The notes below the pieces were generated by a model. The model ran no database searches and was not told where the DNA came from. It was given only the letters and a program-made list of their open reading frames with translations. 13,873 bases of DNA from Desulfobacterales bacterium. GTDB taxonomy: Bacteria > Desulfobacterota > Desulfobulbia > Desulfobulbales > BM004. Below are positions 12,974-13,873 of the stretch, piece after piece (position 1 is the stretch's first letter; every line of letters starts with the position of its first letter). The DNA is taken from assembly GCA_030621655.1 (NCBI GenBank), contig JAUXHH010000020.1, positions 1 to 13,873 on the forward strand, read 5' to 3'. The translations under genes were made by a program, and so were the position numbers.

Positions 12974-13873
12974 ATGAGCAAAAAAACGCAGATAAGCACA
13001 ACAGTTGACCTGGAATCTTTTAAAAAACTCCAGGAGACCCGTGATAGTCTGAAAAAGGTTGAATCCTTTCCGTACAGGGAAAAACTCCGTTCAATCATGG
13101 ACTCTGATGTTTACACCTGCAGTCCATTATGCACCCTGCAGGATGTTGTCAAGAATATGGCAGCCCGGAATATTTCCAGTGTTATTATTATTGACCATGT
13201 GAAGCAGCCTGTCGGTATCCTTACCGAACGGGATATCATGAAACGGGTCATAGCAGATGATGATGTTAGTCTTGACTCCACCCCGATATCCAAAGTGATG
13301 ACCTCTGATCCCGTCACACTGCATCCGGAAAATACAATCTACCGTGCGCTATCTGTATTGTCGGATAGCCATATCAAGCACCTTCCCTTAAAAGAAGACG
13401 GGAAAATTGTCGGTATCGTCACCATGCGTCAGCTTCTGAAGCTGCGCTACCCGGAACCTCTAACCCTTATAGAAGGGATAAAGGAAGCCACGGAGGTGGA
13501 AACCTTAAAGGCTATCAAGGATAAGCTTCCCAAAATGGCAGAGGAGAGGTTGGAGTCCGGCAGATCGGCTTACGACATAGTTGTTATGATCTCCCTTATC
13601 AACCGGGATATACACCGTCGGGCCCATGAATTGGCAGCCGAGGGTCTGGGAGTGCCACCGGTGCCATACTGTCTGTACCTGACAGGCAGTCACGGGCGTC
13701 TGGAAAACCTGCTGACCCCTGATCAGGATCATGGCATGATCATTGCCGACAGCGAGCAGAATTACCAGTATGATCAGTATTTTATTGATTTGGGAGTAAG
13801 GTTTTCAGATTATCTTGACCAGATAGGCTATGTCTATTGTCCGGGCTACCTTATGTCAAGCAATCCACTCTGG
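12974..13873 (+). CDS. CBS-pair plus DUF294-type nucleotidyltransferase protein (3' end outside window)
   Basis: The frame from ATG 12974 is open to the window end (300 codons). A short N-terminal helix precedes two CBS domains (about 38-95, MDSDVYTCSPLCTLQDVV and ILTERDIMKRV; about 103-160, VMTSDPVTLHPENTI and GIVTMRQLLKL). From about 175 comes a GlnD-like nucleotidyltransferase domain (DUF294) with GSHGRLENLLTPDQD (Gly238 to Asp252); the Gly-Ser and the Asp-x-Asp metal residues are present. CBS pairs normally bind adenosine nucleotides, which fits sensing of AMP/ATP made or used by Acs; the transferase substrate is unknown. The Shine-Dalgarno sequence is weak. In pseudomonads a CBS/DUF294 gene and a DnaQ-like exonuclease gene lie beside actP (from memory), so the same acetate-linked context appears here. 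Confidence is high for the domains and low for the function. Confidence 0.92.
   Translation, partial: MSKKTQISTTVDLESFKKLQETRDSLKKVESFPYREKLRSIMDSDVYTCSPLCTLQDVVKNMAARNISSVIIIDHVKQPVGILTERDIMKRVIADDDVSLDSTPISKVMTSDPVTLHPENTIYRALSVLSDSHIKHLPLKEDGKIVGIVTMRQLLKLRYPEPLTLIEGIKEATEVETLKAIKDKLPKMAEERLESGRSAYDIVVMISLINRDIHRRAHELAAEGLGVPPVPYCLYLTGSHGRLENLLTPDQDHGMIIADSEQNYQYDQYFIDLGVRFSDYLDQIGYVYCPGYLMSSNPLW

Overview
This 13.9 kb window looks like chromosomal DNA of a Gram-negative bacterium with moderate GC (near 47-48% by eye). The mix of multi-PAS kinases, an SSS-type sensor kinase, acetyl-CoA synthetase and frequent GTG/TTG starts suggests a Desulfobacterota (Desulfobulbales-like) or related proteobacterial lineage. 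This is an impression from gene content and protein style, not a placement. No tRNA, rRNA, IS element, prophage or CRISPR array was seen.

Layout. (1) 1-204: a near-perfect inverted repeat. Its left arm encodes the last eight residues and stop (KFIFSLPD*) of a convergent + strand gene ending at 27; its right arm encodes the identical C-terminus of the - strand kinase ending at 178. (2) 178-4667, - strand: a four-gene signalling operon, read in the order CheY-like receiver (4667-4302), PAS plus degenerate histidine-kinase protein (4266-3211), 80-aa two-helix membrane protein (3130-2888), and a 902-aa sodium/solute-symporter histidine kinase of the CrbS/MxtR/CbrA type (2886-178). (3) 4668-4979: a divergent promoter region with TACC/GGTA inverted repeats. 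(4) 4980-7195, + strand: a cytoplasmic two-PAS NarL-type histidine kinase and its LuxR/NarL-type response regulator. (5) 7196-7608: a 413-bp regulatory region with a NarL-like palindrome and a long 5' leader. (6) 7609-10506: an SSS-family transporter, a strong terminator or attenuator, a small two-helix membrane protein, and a membrane-anchored TPR protein. (7) 10507-10653: a promoter with tandem 31-bp-spaced operator-like repeats, then acs (10654-12705) and a strong terminator (12809-12845). (8) 12974-13873: the first 300 codons of a CBS-pair plus DUF294-type nucleotidyltransferase protein, cut by the window end.

Working model (inference). This is an acetate or short-chain-carboxylate scavenging locus. 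In Vibrio and Pseudomonas, an SSS-domain kinase (CrbS/MxtR) and a LuxR-type regulator (CrbR/ErdR) switch on acs. Here both protein types are encoded next to a candidate uptake system (transporter, small membrane protein, TPR protein) and Acs, which traps acetate as acetyl-CoA. The NarL-type regulator is expected to act at TACC-containing operator sites upstream of the transporter and acs. Extra layers not usual in the textbook switch are a stand-alone receiver, a pseudo-kinase with Asp at the phosphoacceptor position, a small protein in the position of CbrX, and a second soluble PAS kinase.
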